Of a stretch of 64,000 nt of DNA, positions 41,691 to 52,931 are shown piece by piece (position 1 is the first letter of the stretch; each line of letters opens with the position of its first letter). The notes under the pieces are model-generated. The model saw only the letters and a list, made by a program, of their open reading frames with translations. It did no database searches and had not been told where the DNA came from. Location of the stretch: positions 17,896,941 to 17,960,940 of the forward strand of contig CM064560.1 in the NCBI GenBank assembly GCA_032716605.1. The letters are read 5' to 3'. This DNA comes from Paralithodes platypus. Its lineage: Eukaryota > Arthropoda > Malacostraca > Decapoda > Lithodidae. Made by a program: the position numbers and the translations under genes.

Positions 41691-42380
41691 TGGTGTTCAA
41701 TACACCCTGCTCGCCGATTATAGGTTAATGACGAACTGTCGGAATAATTGTGATTTCCGACTCTCAAGAACAAATATACCAACTTCATTCCCTCTTTGTT
41801 AAGTCATATAAATGAAAATTAGCTTTTTGCTTTATGAATATAAATGTTAATATCGTTTTAGAACGATTAAGTTAACATATTATCCATGATTCCACAAAAT
41901 TACAGCAAATTGTGGATCGTATCAAGGTAGTACCACAATCGCGGGAAGTTTAAACCTAATCCCATTTACCTCTTAGTTTATTCATACAACAAGATTTAAT
42001 AACTAAACTAACTTGACCAAGGCACTATTATACATTTCCAAATTACTAAATATTAATAATACTTTACAATATATACAATCACCAGACTCTGGTAGGGAAC
42101 GGTTCACTCTATTGAGGTTACCCTAACCGAAGGCTGTTGCTAGCGCTTCCCAGACACCGGTGTAGTCAAAATTATTTCTGACAGATTGGAGCCCGGCGAA
42201 ATATGACGTGTCACATCACGTTATATGACCTGCCACCAATAAGTCTCTCCAATTTCTCTGGGAGCCAGCAGCGGCTGCTCTTTGAGGTCTTGGAGCCCCT
42301 GTAGTTAGACTATAGGTTCTTCTTTATCCTCATCCGATTTTGTTGTCAACTCCATTGAAATGAGATGATTAATAGTTCTT
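41691..42380. other. Region 3' of the BEL/Pao pol, possibly its LTR
   Basis: AT-rich at left, more mixed at 42080-42340. It lies where the 3' LTR of the minus-strand BEL element should be, but I found no matching copy upstream and no clear LTR ends. Confidence 0.3.
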
Positions 42381-42523
42381 AAAGTAGTTTGACCCTTTGA
42401 TATAACCCTTAACCACTCTTATGACACCTTGATCAGGAAAGACTTCTAGCATCTTAGCTAAAGGACATTTGGATAGGTTTTTATCCGTAATTAACAAAAC
42501 TATGTCCCCCACATTAGGCTTAA

Positions 42524-42960
42524 CCCGTCGAGCCCCGGCTAGTTATTAATAAATGTACCACCAGAACCCGGCCGGTTTTGAAAATAGTGTTTTTTTCCAG
42601 AAACAATAGCGAATGGGTTAGGAATGAATAAAAACCAAGAAAAACCGATCAAAAAGCTCAAAAAATGGTCATACAGAGCCCCCGAAAACGGATTTTACAA
42701 GAGTAAAAAATTGAAGGCAATTTCCCCAAAAAAACATGTTTTTGCGCGCTCATGCGCATGCGGTTGGACTTTGAGAGTTTTCAACCATCGGCATGGGTGC
42801 CTGGGATACTTACACAGTTCCCATACAAATCTGAGCCCTCTAGGGAGAGCCACTCTGAGCCTTACGACTGAGCTAAAAGGGTGACTCGTCAGGCGAGTCG
42901 CTGGGGCTTGGCGTTACATACATAGGTGACTCGTCAGACGCGTCGCTGGGGCTGTCCGGG
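42524..42960. mobile_element. TTAA-flanked MITE, family 5, inside BEL pol
   Basis: 437 bp between TTAA 42520-42523 and 42961-42964. Inverted ends CCCGTCGAGCCCCGGCTAG and CGTCGCTGGGGCTGTCCGGG. The BEL coding frame matches on either side of the duplicated TTAA, showing a precise insertion. Confidence 0.85.
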
Positions 42961-43231
42961 TTAAGACAGTTATTAGCAGAGTTTGAACCATAATATCTTT
43001 CCAGGAGGCTCAAGATGTATTCAGCAGACCATTGTTTATTCCATGCCTCCAGTATTTTCTAAGTTTGTTTTAACTCTGTCATAAATAAATGTCTGCTTTG
43101 TTTATTGTGGGATCCAACGGTTCGTCAGCTATATCTAAACAAGGCGGTGGATCTAGTCGTCATCCATACAACAAATGAGCAGGAGTCAAAGCTTCCCGTT
43201 CGACATTGGAGTCATCCTGGTATGTAAGCGG

Positions 43232-44219
43232 TCAGTTATTGACTCTAGTTTCTATCTCAGTAACAATAGTTCGTAACTCATCCACTGAGATTTTTGATCG
43301 ATGAAGAACCTTTTTGAGGCAGGATTTCACTATACCTATCATTCTTTCTGTGAATCCATTCTGCCAAGGAGCTCTAGGAACAGTAAATGTCCAACAACAT
43401 TTATGGGCATCTAACATTTGCTGTACTGCTGCACTCTTCAGTAATTCAGATACTAGCGACAATGCAACCACAAAGTTTGTCCCATTGTCACTGATCAAAC
43501 GTCTGGGGCAAGATCAGGGAGCCGCAAATCTTCCAAATTAAATTAGGAAAGTATCAGAGCTCATGTCCTCTGCCACCTCCAAATGTACCGCACGTGTGTA
43601 AGTACCGGTGAAAAGGCATATATAGACCTCTCTAGGAGGTCCATCCTCTTCCGTGAGGGAGATCACTCCCGTATAGTACACACCTGTTACTTCAAACAAT
43701 TTTCTTTGATGAATGCGATCTTGAGGAAGAGCTGGTGGTCCAGGGTAAGGCATAGTAGGAGCTGCATATCTACTGCAGAGGGTGCAGTCTTTGATGCAGC
43801 ATTTTACAGCTTGTCTGCCCTGTGGTATCCAATACTTTTGCCGTAAGAGTATCTGCCACTCCACCATGTTTACTGATTTCATGGGTTTTCAGTACCATAA
43901 ATTTGATAAGTGCACAATTATTGGGCAATAAGATCGGATGCCGAGTTTGGAGGGGTAGGTCAGCTCTGCCAATATGTTCTCGACAACATATCAGACCATT
44001 GTTTTTCAGGTACAATCCAAGATCCTTTATCAGTTTAGTTGGCTTGGGATTAGCTTTATGTAGCTGTGTCAACTCTTCCTCGTGGTTCTTAGTCTGCATC
44101 CACCTGATCCAGTAGGTAAGTGGGTCTACTTCCCTCATACTTACCTTCTTGCTCAGGAACACAATTTTAGTTATAGATAATAGTTTGTCCAATTTGGAGA
44201 ACTTGATGATGTCAACCAC
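43232..44219 (-). pseudogene. BEL/Pao integrase
   Basis: Three pieces in different frames. 44219-43770: MVDIIKFSKLDKLLSITK, LTYWIRWMQ, LGLYLKNNGLICCREHIGRA and HPILLPNNCALIKF, the conserved BEL stretch before integrase. 43882-43538: KYWIPQGRQAVKCCIKDCTL with the zinc-binding CxxC and the start of the core. 43498-43232: second Asp in ISDNGTNF and the catalytic Glu in APWQNGFTERMIGIVK. ALTPAHLLYG follows downstream near 43170. Confidence 0.82.
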
Positions 44220-44237
44220 TGATGGCTCTGGGATAAG

Positions 44238-44278
44238 TCTATCTATCTATCTATTGCCTGACGCCGTGATCCCCGAAG
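44238..44278 (-). mobile_element. 41-bp LINE-Y 3' tail with 8-bp target duplication
   Basis: The insert is TCTATCTATCTATCTATTGC then CTGACGCCGTGATCCCCGAAG. It is flanked by GGGATAAG at 44230-44237 and 44279-44286. It is identical in kind to the end of the LINE at 9391, so it is an extreme 5' truncation that kept about 25 bp of unique sequence. Confidence 0.85.
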
Positions 44279-44286
44279 GGGATAAG

Positions 44287-44890
44287 TGCTGGGTCTATAA
44301 TTTTATGCACCTGGTCATCATTAACCTTCCGGTATGATGTTTGTTCAGGCCAGTCATTCTCATGTAGCCAAGCCGGAACCTGAAACCACAGAGTGTCGTT
44401 AATCAGTTTCTTAACACTTGCACCTCGGCTCAAGCATTTCCTTTATTTTGTGTACTCTGTTACGCACATAAACTATATGAGTATCATCCTTAGCTATTCA
44501 GTGCAAACATATCCCACTATCTGTCCATATTTATGTCTCACCTATAAAGGGAAACATGCAATTTTAATAAGTTGCTAACTGAGTTCCCAGTTCAACAGCG
44601 GTCATCTCCAACTGTGGAAGGGTACATCGTTTAAATGGCGCTACTCGGGACTTGGACATAATCAATGTAGATCAGACTTCAGTGACGCAATAAGTTACAG
44701 CACCATGCCTTGCCTTACACGAGGCATCACAAACTACATGCAATTTTAGCACACTCATTGTTAGAGGTAGGATTGCATCTTCTATGAAACTTGAAAGAGG
44801 ACACCTCCAGTCTTCTGTATACTTTTCAGGTAATTGAGTATCCCAATTCAGTGCTTCTCTCCAGGCTTCCTGAACTAAAATCTACCCGTT
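44287..44890 (-). pseudogene. BEL/Pao RNase H region
   Basis: The minus strand reads LPQLEMTAVELGT, then IWTDSGICLH followed by a stop in place of the expected Trp, then DDTHIVYVRNRV and the tail with WLHENDWPEQ. The Asp of TDS is the RNase H catalytic position. Confidence 0.65.
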
Positions 44891-45770
44891 ATTGATATGG
44901 GACTAAATATGCTCAATAGGTCGAACATCATAGAGACCTGACTTAAGAGTGTGCTTTTTGTGAGTTTTACATTGGGATATTTTAGGGATTTTAGAGACAT
45001 CTCAGCAGTAGTAGTTTCCATTGCAATCCCAACACTGGTTAACATTCTGGTATTTGGTAGTTAGGATAGTATTCTCTTATCTGGTCCAAAAGAATATGAC
45101 AGTTTTAATTACAACTTTTTAGTGGCATATTGGCATTATTACATCCTTGCCTTGCCAAATAGTAGATTTCAATCACCTCTAATCCACTATCATCAACTCC
45201 CTGAAGATTATCCATGTAAAAATGTTGATCCATTTCCGGCTTATCTGTCTTCTGAAAATGATATCTTAAAGTGCTGCTCAACAAGAAAGGACTAGAGCAG
45301 GAACCAAATAACACTGACCGAAAGTGGTATTCTTTAATCCGCTCACCTGGCTGAAAAAGATCTTCAGGCTAAAGGAACTTTGTGAATTTGTGATCCTGCT
45401 ACTTTACCCCTATTCACAAATAGGCTTTGGAGATATCTGCCACAAACCCAAATTGCTTTGTCCTGAATGTTTATAATACATTACCCAGTATTTCAGTCAG
45501 ATTGGTCCTACATAGAGACAATAATTTAGACTTGCTTCATTCTTCGCTGCTTATGCACTACAGTTAAATACCACTCTGATGGGAGTAGTACTGGAGTTCA
45601 TACTTACAGCATAGTGAGAAAGTAGTCAGCTGCTTGCCTCAAACCCTTATTTACCAAAGAAGTGTTCATGTCTTCCTTAACCACCGCTGTCACCTTACAT
45701 TTGTATTTGCCTAATCCAATCAGGGGCTTAAACACATCGAATGTCTGTGTTTTATTATTTGACAAGAATC
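44890..45770 (-). pseudogene. BEL/Pao reverse transcriptase
   Basis: The clearest part (45314-45105) reads LFGSCSSPFLLSSTLRYH and QHFYMDNLQGVDDSGLEVIE, the BEL RT palm with YMDN at the YxDD position. The remainder is in several frames with stops. Confidence 0.75.
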
Positions 45771-45773
45771 CAT

Positions 45774-47165
45774 TTATGGCCCTGTGTCATTCCCCATTGT
45801 TGGCAAATTCATAGTTCTGACAACATCTCCCGCAATGGTCTTTTGGGTTTCAGTAACAAAGAGTGCTTTGACAGGCAAAACCCTCTTCCCTCTGATAAGT
45901 TGAACCTCAGCTGTAGGAGTAGTTACCGGTTTATTCATTGGGTTTCCTGTGGTCAAGGTCATGTTCACATTTGTAGTTTGGGGTTGTACTTCACTGGTCT
46001 TGGGACACAGAGCTGAATTATGTACACCAACCTTGCACCGAAAACATGTATTTAATTTGATAGCACATTCCTCAGTAGAATGCCTTGTGCTCAGGCAAAC
46101 AAGCCACTTACCTAGTTCGATGAGTCTTGGAAGTCTGGCCTCAAGATCTGGGTAAGTTCTACAATACACTGTGGGATGTTGTTCAGAACATAACACACAC
46201 ACCTTCCGGGTTTCTTGTTTTACCACTGAAGCGGGCTTAATCTCTCTGGTTACTTGCTGAGTCACTGGAGAAGTGGGACATGATTTTTGTACCCTCCGAA
46301 GCACCAGGTTGTGTTTTCGATACTGTACTATATAGTCTGTTTAATTTCATCTGACGGTAAATTACTACCTGTTCATCTTGATTACTCCGTTATTATGCAG
46401 GTTTCGTAGCAAAATAAGTTGTTAATTATGAAAACTTGTCACTAATATGAAGCAGAGACATAGTAGTTTCACATTTTCTTGTTAGATATCCAGAAATCAG
46501 TTGCTAAGCGATTCAATTTACCGTCAAATGAAATGAAACAGGATATAGTTGGATTATTCTGTTGGACGGTAGTGACGAAAGTACCAACCTCTTCTCTCTT
46601 GAACTGTTTTGCCTTTTCCTTACTCCCTGTTGTAGATGCTTTTTTATACTTAACCTTGCTGTCTCCTTCCTTGGTACCGGTATCCTTTTTAGAAACCTGC
46701 ATGTGTTTACACAACTCTCTTAAGCCCTCTTTGATTTCTTGGTATGTGAAGTAGTATTTCTTATACCTGTGATACAATTCATCACAGGTTTCTGAAAGAC
46801 TTTTTGCTGTACAAATGTGATTCAGGAGCCAAGAAACCGAATTAAGATTTTTCTGTGTACAAGGGGATTTTAAAACACAATTCAAGGTGATCCAAAATAA
46901 TTGAAGGTCCTGGTACGTGTGCTTAGGTCGTGATTAATCCAGCAATTTGTAAACTAAGCGCTGCAAAGTTAGTTCAGCATCTTCAAAATTGTCCTCGAGT
47001 ATTTGTAGAGCAGCGTCATAATTGTTATCGGCTATGGGAAGTTCCTTAATCAGTTCCAATGCAAAACCCTTAAGTTGATCAAACAAGTATGAACCTTTAT
47101 ACTTATCCCTATCGCCGCTGTTGATGTTTTTAGTTAATTCAATTTCCGGAGAAAATATATGCTAG
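45774..47165 (-). pseudogene. BEL/Pao gag with zinc knuckles
   Basis: 47165-46930 reads FSPEIELTKNINSGDRDKYK, LFDQLKGFALELIKELPIAD and NYDAALQILEDNF, a typical BEL gag core. 46885-46469 continues (SVSWLLNHICTAKSLSETCD) and 46304-45774 has the Cys/His clusters CVLCSEQHPTVYC, CLSTRHSTEEC and CFRCKVGVHNSALC. The 3' part, KRVLPVKALFVTETQKT, is a degenerate protease start. At least two stops separate the pieces. Confidence 0.78.
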
Positions 47166-47300
47166 CCTACATAATCATAAAACTCATATCATTCTCTGCC
47201 CACTTTAACCTACAATATGATATTTACACTTCGCTTTGTTTCCTGTTTCATAATATGCTTCATTCAATCATTATGGTTTTCCTTCACCTATTCCTTACGT

Positions 47301-47656
47301 TAAAGGTGGGGGTGCATGGGTTGAGGTAAACATGGAAGAATAATCGCCAACCTGCATATAATTATCTTGTAAAATGCAATGTCACTGAAATAATTATTAA
47401 CAATGGTATAAAGGATTTTGCGGATCGTCTATACCGGGCCTGTGACATCATAGTGACGTCAAACCAGTATCCTCATCCTGTACTGGATGATGGACTTACA
47501 CTCTTGTGACGTCACAGGCCCTGTATAGACGATCCACAAAATCCTTTATACCATTGTTAATCATTATTTCAGTGACATTGCATTTTGCAAGATAATTATG
47601 TACAGCTTGACGATTATCATTCCATGTTTATCTCAACCCATGCACCCCCAGCTTTA
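47301..47656. mobile_element. 356-bp palindromic foldback element
   Basis: The halves are reverse complements for about 165 bp each: AAGGTGGGGGTGCATGGGTT at left and AACCCATGCACCCCCAGCTT at right, with AATGGTATAAAGGATTTTGC/GGATCGTCTATAC mirrored in the middle. The turn lies near 47478. Flanks are consistent with a TA target. It is a non-coding MITE inserted upstream of the BEL gag core. Confidence 0.85.
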
Positions 47657-47766
47657 AAAAAGTACAAAGTCTTTTTCGCCTCATTAGTCTACATTGCTTT
47701 GTTGACTTTAGCAAATTTTGACTGGTGATTTAGAATGTCCATCATCTTCAAAACATAGTTGCATTT

Positions 47767-47986
47767 GTCTAATATGAAGGCCGATTCCTCTTAAAATTGC
47801 AGGCTCGCTATCGCTCGCCAAGAAATAATCGACACCTAAATGGCACGAAAGGTCTTAAAATTGACAACGAAATGGGGCGAAAGGTGTTAAAATCGCCAAA
47901 CTAATGTGCCAAACGTCTTATAATCTCAAAACTAGTGGGGCTAAACATTAGGGAGAAGGGGGTCCAGAAAAACAGTCTTCCTCCCC
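47767..47986 (+). mobile_element. MITE family 2, 5'-truncated
   Basis: From GAAGGCCGATTCCTCTTAAA through CGCTATCGCTCGCCAAGAAA, GACACCTAAATGGCACGAAA to CAGTCTTCCTCCCC then TTAA (47987-47990). Collinear with 48341-48713 but lacks its left third. Confidence 0.75.
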
Positions 47987-47990
47987 TTAA

Positions 47991-48336
47991 GAATCACAAT
48001 ACTGTTATCCGCCTTTAGTCTATCCAGAGCATTACGTTCATCAGGATATAAATAGAAAATGCTAAGTGTTTCACAGAATTTTTAATGAATTCAAACGTTC
48101 TGTAAACATGTTGATACAATTCATGAGCTATTATGGACTTAAAACAGTTAGAGTTAATTCAGTGGACTTTGATATCTTAGCCAAGGGACTGGAGTTCTCG
48201 AAAAGGGGCTCGATCCAGTCCTGACGTTATTCCTGGCTTAAAGTGTGCTGGCTTAATAATCCAATAAGGTTGAAGGCCTCTGAAGTCCTATTTTAATTAA
48301 CTAATTTTAGCCAGTTGCACGGGAGATATGGCTCGA
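47991..48336. other. Unassigned stretch, possibly BEL gag 5' remnant or LTR
   Basis: On the minus strand, YPDERNALDRLKADNSIVI (48050-47995) could be a gag remnant separated from the main gag by the MITEs. 48100-48336 has no recognisable frame. Confidence 0.3.
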
Positions 48337-48340
48337 TTAA

Positions 48341-48713
48341 GGGCAGGCAGACCGTTTGTTTGGTCTATTAATTCATTTATTTATATATTGTTTTAGTTTC
48401 CTCCCTAGACCTCCATCAAGCTTAGAAAAACACCCCCTAGACCACCCTTCAAGATAAATTTGTATATTTTTCGGTAGAAAAATGTCCCGGCCGAAGGCCG
48501 ATTCCTCTTAAAATTGCAGGCTCGCTTTCGCTCGACAGGAAATAATCGACACCTAAATGCCACGAAAGGTCTTAAAATTGACAACGAAATGAGACGAAAG
48601 GTGTTAAAATTTGCCAAACTAAAGGGCCGAACGTCTAATAATCTCAAAACTAGTGGGGCTAAACATTAGGAAGAAGGGAGGTCAGAAAAACGGTCTGCCT
48701 CCCTTAACAGCAG
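48341..48713 (+). mobile_element. TTAA-flanked MITE, family 2
   Basis: 373 bp between TTAA 48337-48340 and 48714-48717. Ends GGGCAGGCAGACCGTTTGTT and AAAACGGTCTGCCTCCC are inverted repeats. The interior has the CGGCCGAAGGCCG palindrome and TTTTTCGGTAGAAAAATGTC. Confidence 0.85.
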
Positions 48714-48717
48714 AGTC

Positions 48718-49193
48718 GCTCCTCACTCTCCACTTTCAACCCACTCTAGGTACTCATGAGTTTTCTACTAATCTATTATGTTTTTAACAATATTTTCGCT
48801 GCTGACTATGGTTCACTTTTAGTTCAAGTTTCATCATGTTAAGCTAATTTTATATGAAGATTGTTTATTGATTATGCTAGTCATTCATTATCTTGTGCAT
48901 ACACAGTTTTATTATCCAACTTTATTTCAGAAGTTTCATAATAAAACCTTTTAGCTATCCAATGCTATATTTATTTGATATACCGATAGCCTTAAAATAT
49001 TATTTTTATTTTATTGTCAATGGAATATGTCTTTCATGGAGAAAATATAAATAGGTATCAAGTAATATGTTATGACTGTATTATATTTTTCTGATGATGA
49101 CATAAGGGTATGTCGAAACGTCACCAAAGGAATAAAGGATGTTTGTGGTAGCAGCTCTGGTGTTTTCTTTCATTATTCGTCTACGCTTCCATT

Positions 49194-49195
<2 letters not shown>
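48718..49195. other. AT-rich DNA with a Penelope-like 3' motif
   Basis: No gene. At about 49085-49142 GTCGAAACGTCACCAAAGGA followed by ATAAAGG resembles the GAAACGTC...AATAAA sequence found just after the endonuclease of Penelope-like elements. There is no coding support. Confidence 0.3.

Positions 49196-49236
<41 letters not shown>
49196..49236. repeat. (AT)n microsatellite
   Basis: Alternating AT followed by GAGAGAGA. Confidence 0.9.
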
Positions 49237-49245
<9 letters not shown>

Positions 49246-49431
49246 TATTGTGTGGTTCGGAGATAAGTTAGGATACGACCCACGTATATGTATGGCACCT
49301 GGTTCTATTTAGACTGTACTTAATTCATGTCAATGCTATTGCAGTTCTGCGGAACCTATTTGAGGGACTCCTTTTTGTATCAATACAACTCATTGAAACG
49401 TGCATCCCTTGTTACTCAGCCACCCAGTACA

Positions 49432-49434
<3 letters not shown>

Positions 49435-49479
<45 letters not shown>
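49435..49479. repeat. (AT)n microsatellite
   Basis: About 22 perfect TA units. Confidence 0.95.
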
Positions 49480-49483
<4 letters not shown>

Positions 49484-51524
49484 TGACGGGGTTGCAAACC
49501 AGGGACAAAGCAACCCCCGCAGGACAATGCAGGTAAATGAACAACCTACAAGAATCAAAATAGCTGCAGTGCAGGATAGCAAAAGCACAAGGAAAAAGAC
49601 AGCTGAAGTTGGAAAGGGAAACCACACAGTTCCCCCTAGTTTCCCGTACTTTAATACCTGCAGAGATAGTACAGTCTACCCAACGAGGAGAACGTACCCA
49701 TGCTCTAATCCCTGCAGGTACCCACCAAAAGTCACCACATCCGAGACCTACCAGATGTTCGAACCTGGACCAATCGCAGAAACCCCTGTCCAGCCAATTG
49801 CAGAGCCTGAGACAAACACAAAAGGTAGGCACTCAACAGCATCCGGATTTGAAATACGACGAATAAGAGTTATGCTAATTCCGCATAAAGATCCAGTACA
49901 ATACCTCTACAGATGGGACCAAGAGAATCACCTCTACAGTACCTCACTTGAGGAGTGGAAATAATAGAAAAGGAGTTAGGAGGAACAAAAGCATGGCCTG
50001 CAACATAGAACAAGCCAGGAAAGGTGAATCAAAGAAAAATATTTATCGTGCAGCCATGCAAGCCTTTTATATACAAGTATAATCTTAAGATATAGAGAAT
50101 AACATTGTACATGTATTATTAGGGTAAGTGTATTTTTAGAATAATGATTGCCTTCACAATAAGGAAAATACTGAAATTCCCATGCCCCTACTATTCTGAG
50201 ATAGGTCAAATTGAGTTCAAATTATCCTCCAAATATAGCCTGACTGAAATTGAGGGAAGGTATGCAAACACGGGTAATAACTTCCACTGGTTCAGCTTTT
50301 AGTGGGTAGAGGACAGTGTTGGCTAGACTTTTTTCTAGGACAAGCCTGTCTCTATAGTAAAGTTCAACTAGAGTGGCGAACGAGTGTGTGTGAGAAGAAC
50401 CAGGAGCAACCTTCTCTAGTGTCCGTGAAAGAGGCAGCTCCCTTTGATGTCGAGCCGGAGGAAGAGCTACCAGTCATACGTCGTCCAGATTTTCCCTCAT
50501 GGAAATTACCTTTCCTCTACACCCTTACCCTAAGTGTCTCTGTCACTCTGTGTTTATAAGTTTTGGGAATTACTGTGAAGGTAATATAAAATATGCGAGT
50601 GTTCAATTTAACTTTTTCGTAGAGATCCGCTTCTAGGACTCCCCTCGTCAATTTAATACACGTGTGAGATTAATGGAACTTTGATCCGTGCAGTGATTTT
50701 ATATAAGTACGGTTTATTATCTATTTAATTCGTGTTCAAGCATTTGTTCCACTATTTTTACCTACGTTACATAGTCGATATAATATGTGATACTTAGTGA
50801 ATGCTCTCAGATTTTTGTTTTTTTGTATTATTATTCATTGCGTGTCCGAGTCGAAGAGAAGTGTATAACAAGTGCTATTTTCCTTCTCGAAACTTAAATC
50901 CTATACTCAGGACCATACGTCCAGTTATTATAAGAGATTACTTAGAGTATAAAGTCGCCACCGCTGAAAGTAAAGAACCCGTCCGTTGAGTTAGAATTAA
51001 TTTATATTCAAGATTTCTAATTTGTATTAATTAGTTCTTGTGAATAATCTAATCATATGCGTTACCCGAGCTATGTAATTCTTTCACCACCAATTTAGGA
51101 ATTCAGATTAGACATTCCTGCATTCATCAAGCCTATATTTTGGCTATTGATATGTTACTACTTTGTTCTGTAATTAAATCATTGTAACTTTTGTTAAAAT
51201 TATAGTAAAGCACTACTTCGTTTTGCGTTCCATTCAGCAGTCTGTTAATTCATCCAAATTCCTTCAGATGCCATCATATTTGGCTATTTATTAAGTTACT
51301 ACTTTGCTTATATATATATATTGCCTGACTAATATCGGCATAGCACATATTTGGTGTTGTATTCTCCTTTTTATATCTTGGTTTTTATTTAATTTTGTAA
51401 TTGTTCATTGCTCGTCCCATTAATCAGAATTATATTTACCTTTAGATTTGTTTTTGTTTCTCAAGCAAACACCTTCATCATATATGATGTGAATGTATTT
51501 TACATTTGTTCCTGAGTTATTGTG

Positions 51525-51557
<33 letters not shown>

Positions 51558-51700
51558 TGTATATTCTAATTTTATCCTAGTGTTTATTGTTTTTGTATAT
51601 ATACATGTCCCTTTTCAGATACATCAGTGTCTTCTTATTCTAGAATATTTACTCTTTAAATACCTCTCTTCTTTAACATAGAAATGTTTTGGTAATTGTA
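49480..51700. other. Unassigned region with two open frames of unknown nature
   Basis: 49527-49964 (+) is open for 145 codons, Thr/Pro/Gln-rich with no recognisable domain. 50302-50559 (+) is open for 85 codons, with an acidic stretch (FDVEPEEELPVIRRPDFPSW) and a hydrophobic end, which might be a retroelement or LTR-associated piece. Neither has splice or family support. 50600-51700 is AT-rich, with (AT)n near 51523-51550. Confidence 0.3.
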
Positions 51701-51701
51701 A

Positions 51702-51909
51702 ACCTTTCCGAATTTTAGGACGGATTCTTAAAAGTAGTTTGGCTGACACTAGACGAATTTATTCAGATTAGAAACACATATAGCAATATTAGGGGCAAAC
51801 TCTATATTAATTAACCCTTTAACTCCCCCATAGCCTTCCTAATCCTAATATAATATTCAAATAGTAGCCAGAATAGAATTTAATAATATGTCATGGTCCA
51901 CAGATAGGG
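51702..51909. mobile_element. MITE family 3, diverged copy
   Basis: Starts TAAACCTTTCCGAATTTTAG and ends TCATGGTCCACAGATAGGG before TTAA (51910-51913). It shares TTATTCAGATTAG and CCTTCCTAATC with the 10757 copy and has the same length of about 206 bp. The left TTAA is mutated. Confidence 0.55.
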
Positions 51910-51946
51910 TTAACTGGCTTTTGTTTTAAGTTATTGTGTGATTCCG

Positions 51947-51969
51947 TAAAAAAAAAAAAAAAAAAAAAA
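51947..51969. repeat. A homopolymer
   Basis: A run of about 22 A followed by CACACC; no associated coding sequence. Confidence 0.85.
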
Positions 51970-52143
51970 CACACCGTTTTTCAGCCTATCCCATTCTCTC
52001 GCCCTTGCTCTATTGTATGTCAACGTTATTTTTGTATTTGTTTTCCTCTCCCGGATACGCTTTTTGGTTTATGGTAGTGTTATGGCATTCGTATCGTTTA
52101 TAAGTATTGCTATATTTTTGTTCTACTGTTCAGGCATAGTATA

Positions 52144-52929
52144 CAGGGTGTCCCGCGAGTTTTGTCAAATACTTCCAGAGATGAAAGATTAAGTAATTCT
52201 AAGTTAAAAATGTTATATACACATAGGCTTTTTGGGGCATTGTTTTGTAGTTCTGGACCCTTAAAGTCGGCATTTTGGTATTTTTTGTAGTTGCTAACCC
52301 TGTTTGTCTTCAATAAGATGAGGATAGGAAAATAAACTATAAAGTGTATTATGAAGCATGATATCAATACTTCAAACTGACACCAAAAACTTCCCTACAT
52401 CGTACTTCATATTCCCTTGACATGGAGTTGAATATTATAAGAAACCAACAAAACTTAATGTTAAGCTCATCATCACAGACAGAAGAAAGGAGCTACAGAA
52501 GATTCTTTGGGGTTTTCATTAAGTATTGATACCATGAACCATTATACAGCATTTAACGTTATCGCTATTAACCTTTATTACTCGGAAAATGGGTTTAAAC
52601 TGACAGAAAACACAAACAAAATCCTCTGTAGCTCCTTTCTTCTTTCCATTATGATGAGCTTAAAATTAAGTTTTGTTGGTTTCTTGTAATATTTAGTTTG
52701 AAGTATCGATATCATGCTTCATAATACACTTTATAGTTTGTTTTCCCATCCTCATCTTATTGAAGAAAAACAGGATTAGAAATTACAAAAAACACCAAAA
52801 TGCAGACTTGAAGGGTCCAGAACTACAAAACAATGCCCCCAAAAGCCTATGTGTATATAACATTTTTAACTTAGAATTACTTAATCTTTCATCTCTGTTA
52901 GTATTTGACAACACTCGCGGGACACCCTG
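52144..52929. mobile_element. 786-bp near-perfect palindromic element with TA flanks
   Basis: CAGGGTGTCCCGCGAGTTTT at the left mirrors ...CTCGCGGGACACCCTG at the right, with TA on each side (52142-52143, 52930-52931). The arms match over most of their length: ATAAACTATAAAGTGTATTA and AATACACTTTATAGTTTGTT, AAACCAACAAAACTTAATGT and AAGTTTTGTTGGTTTCTTG. TA flanks and CAGGGTG ends suggest a Tc1/mariner-type foldback element. There is no transposase. Confidence 0.88.
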
Positions 52930-52931
52930 TA

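Larger units (their letters stand above)
42381..47165 (-). mobile_element. Decayed BEL/Pao LTR retrotransposon
   Basis: Minus-strand order: gag with zinc knuckles (47165-45774), RT (45770-44890), RNase H (44890-44287), integrase (44219-43232), C-terminal tail to about 42381. The RT box is FYMDN rather than YxDD, and integrase spacing (KYWIPQGRQ...C..C; APWQNGF) is typical of BEL/Pao. Stops and frameshifts are frequent. It has been hit by a TTAA MITE (42524-42960) and a 41-bp LINE tail (44238-44278). Gag-like remnants may extend to 48060, split by further MITEs. Confidence 0.82.
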
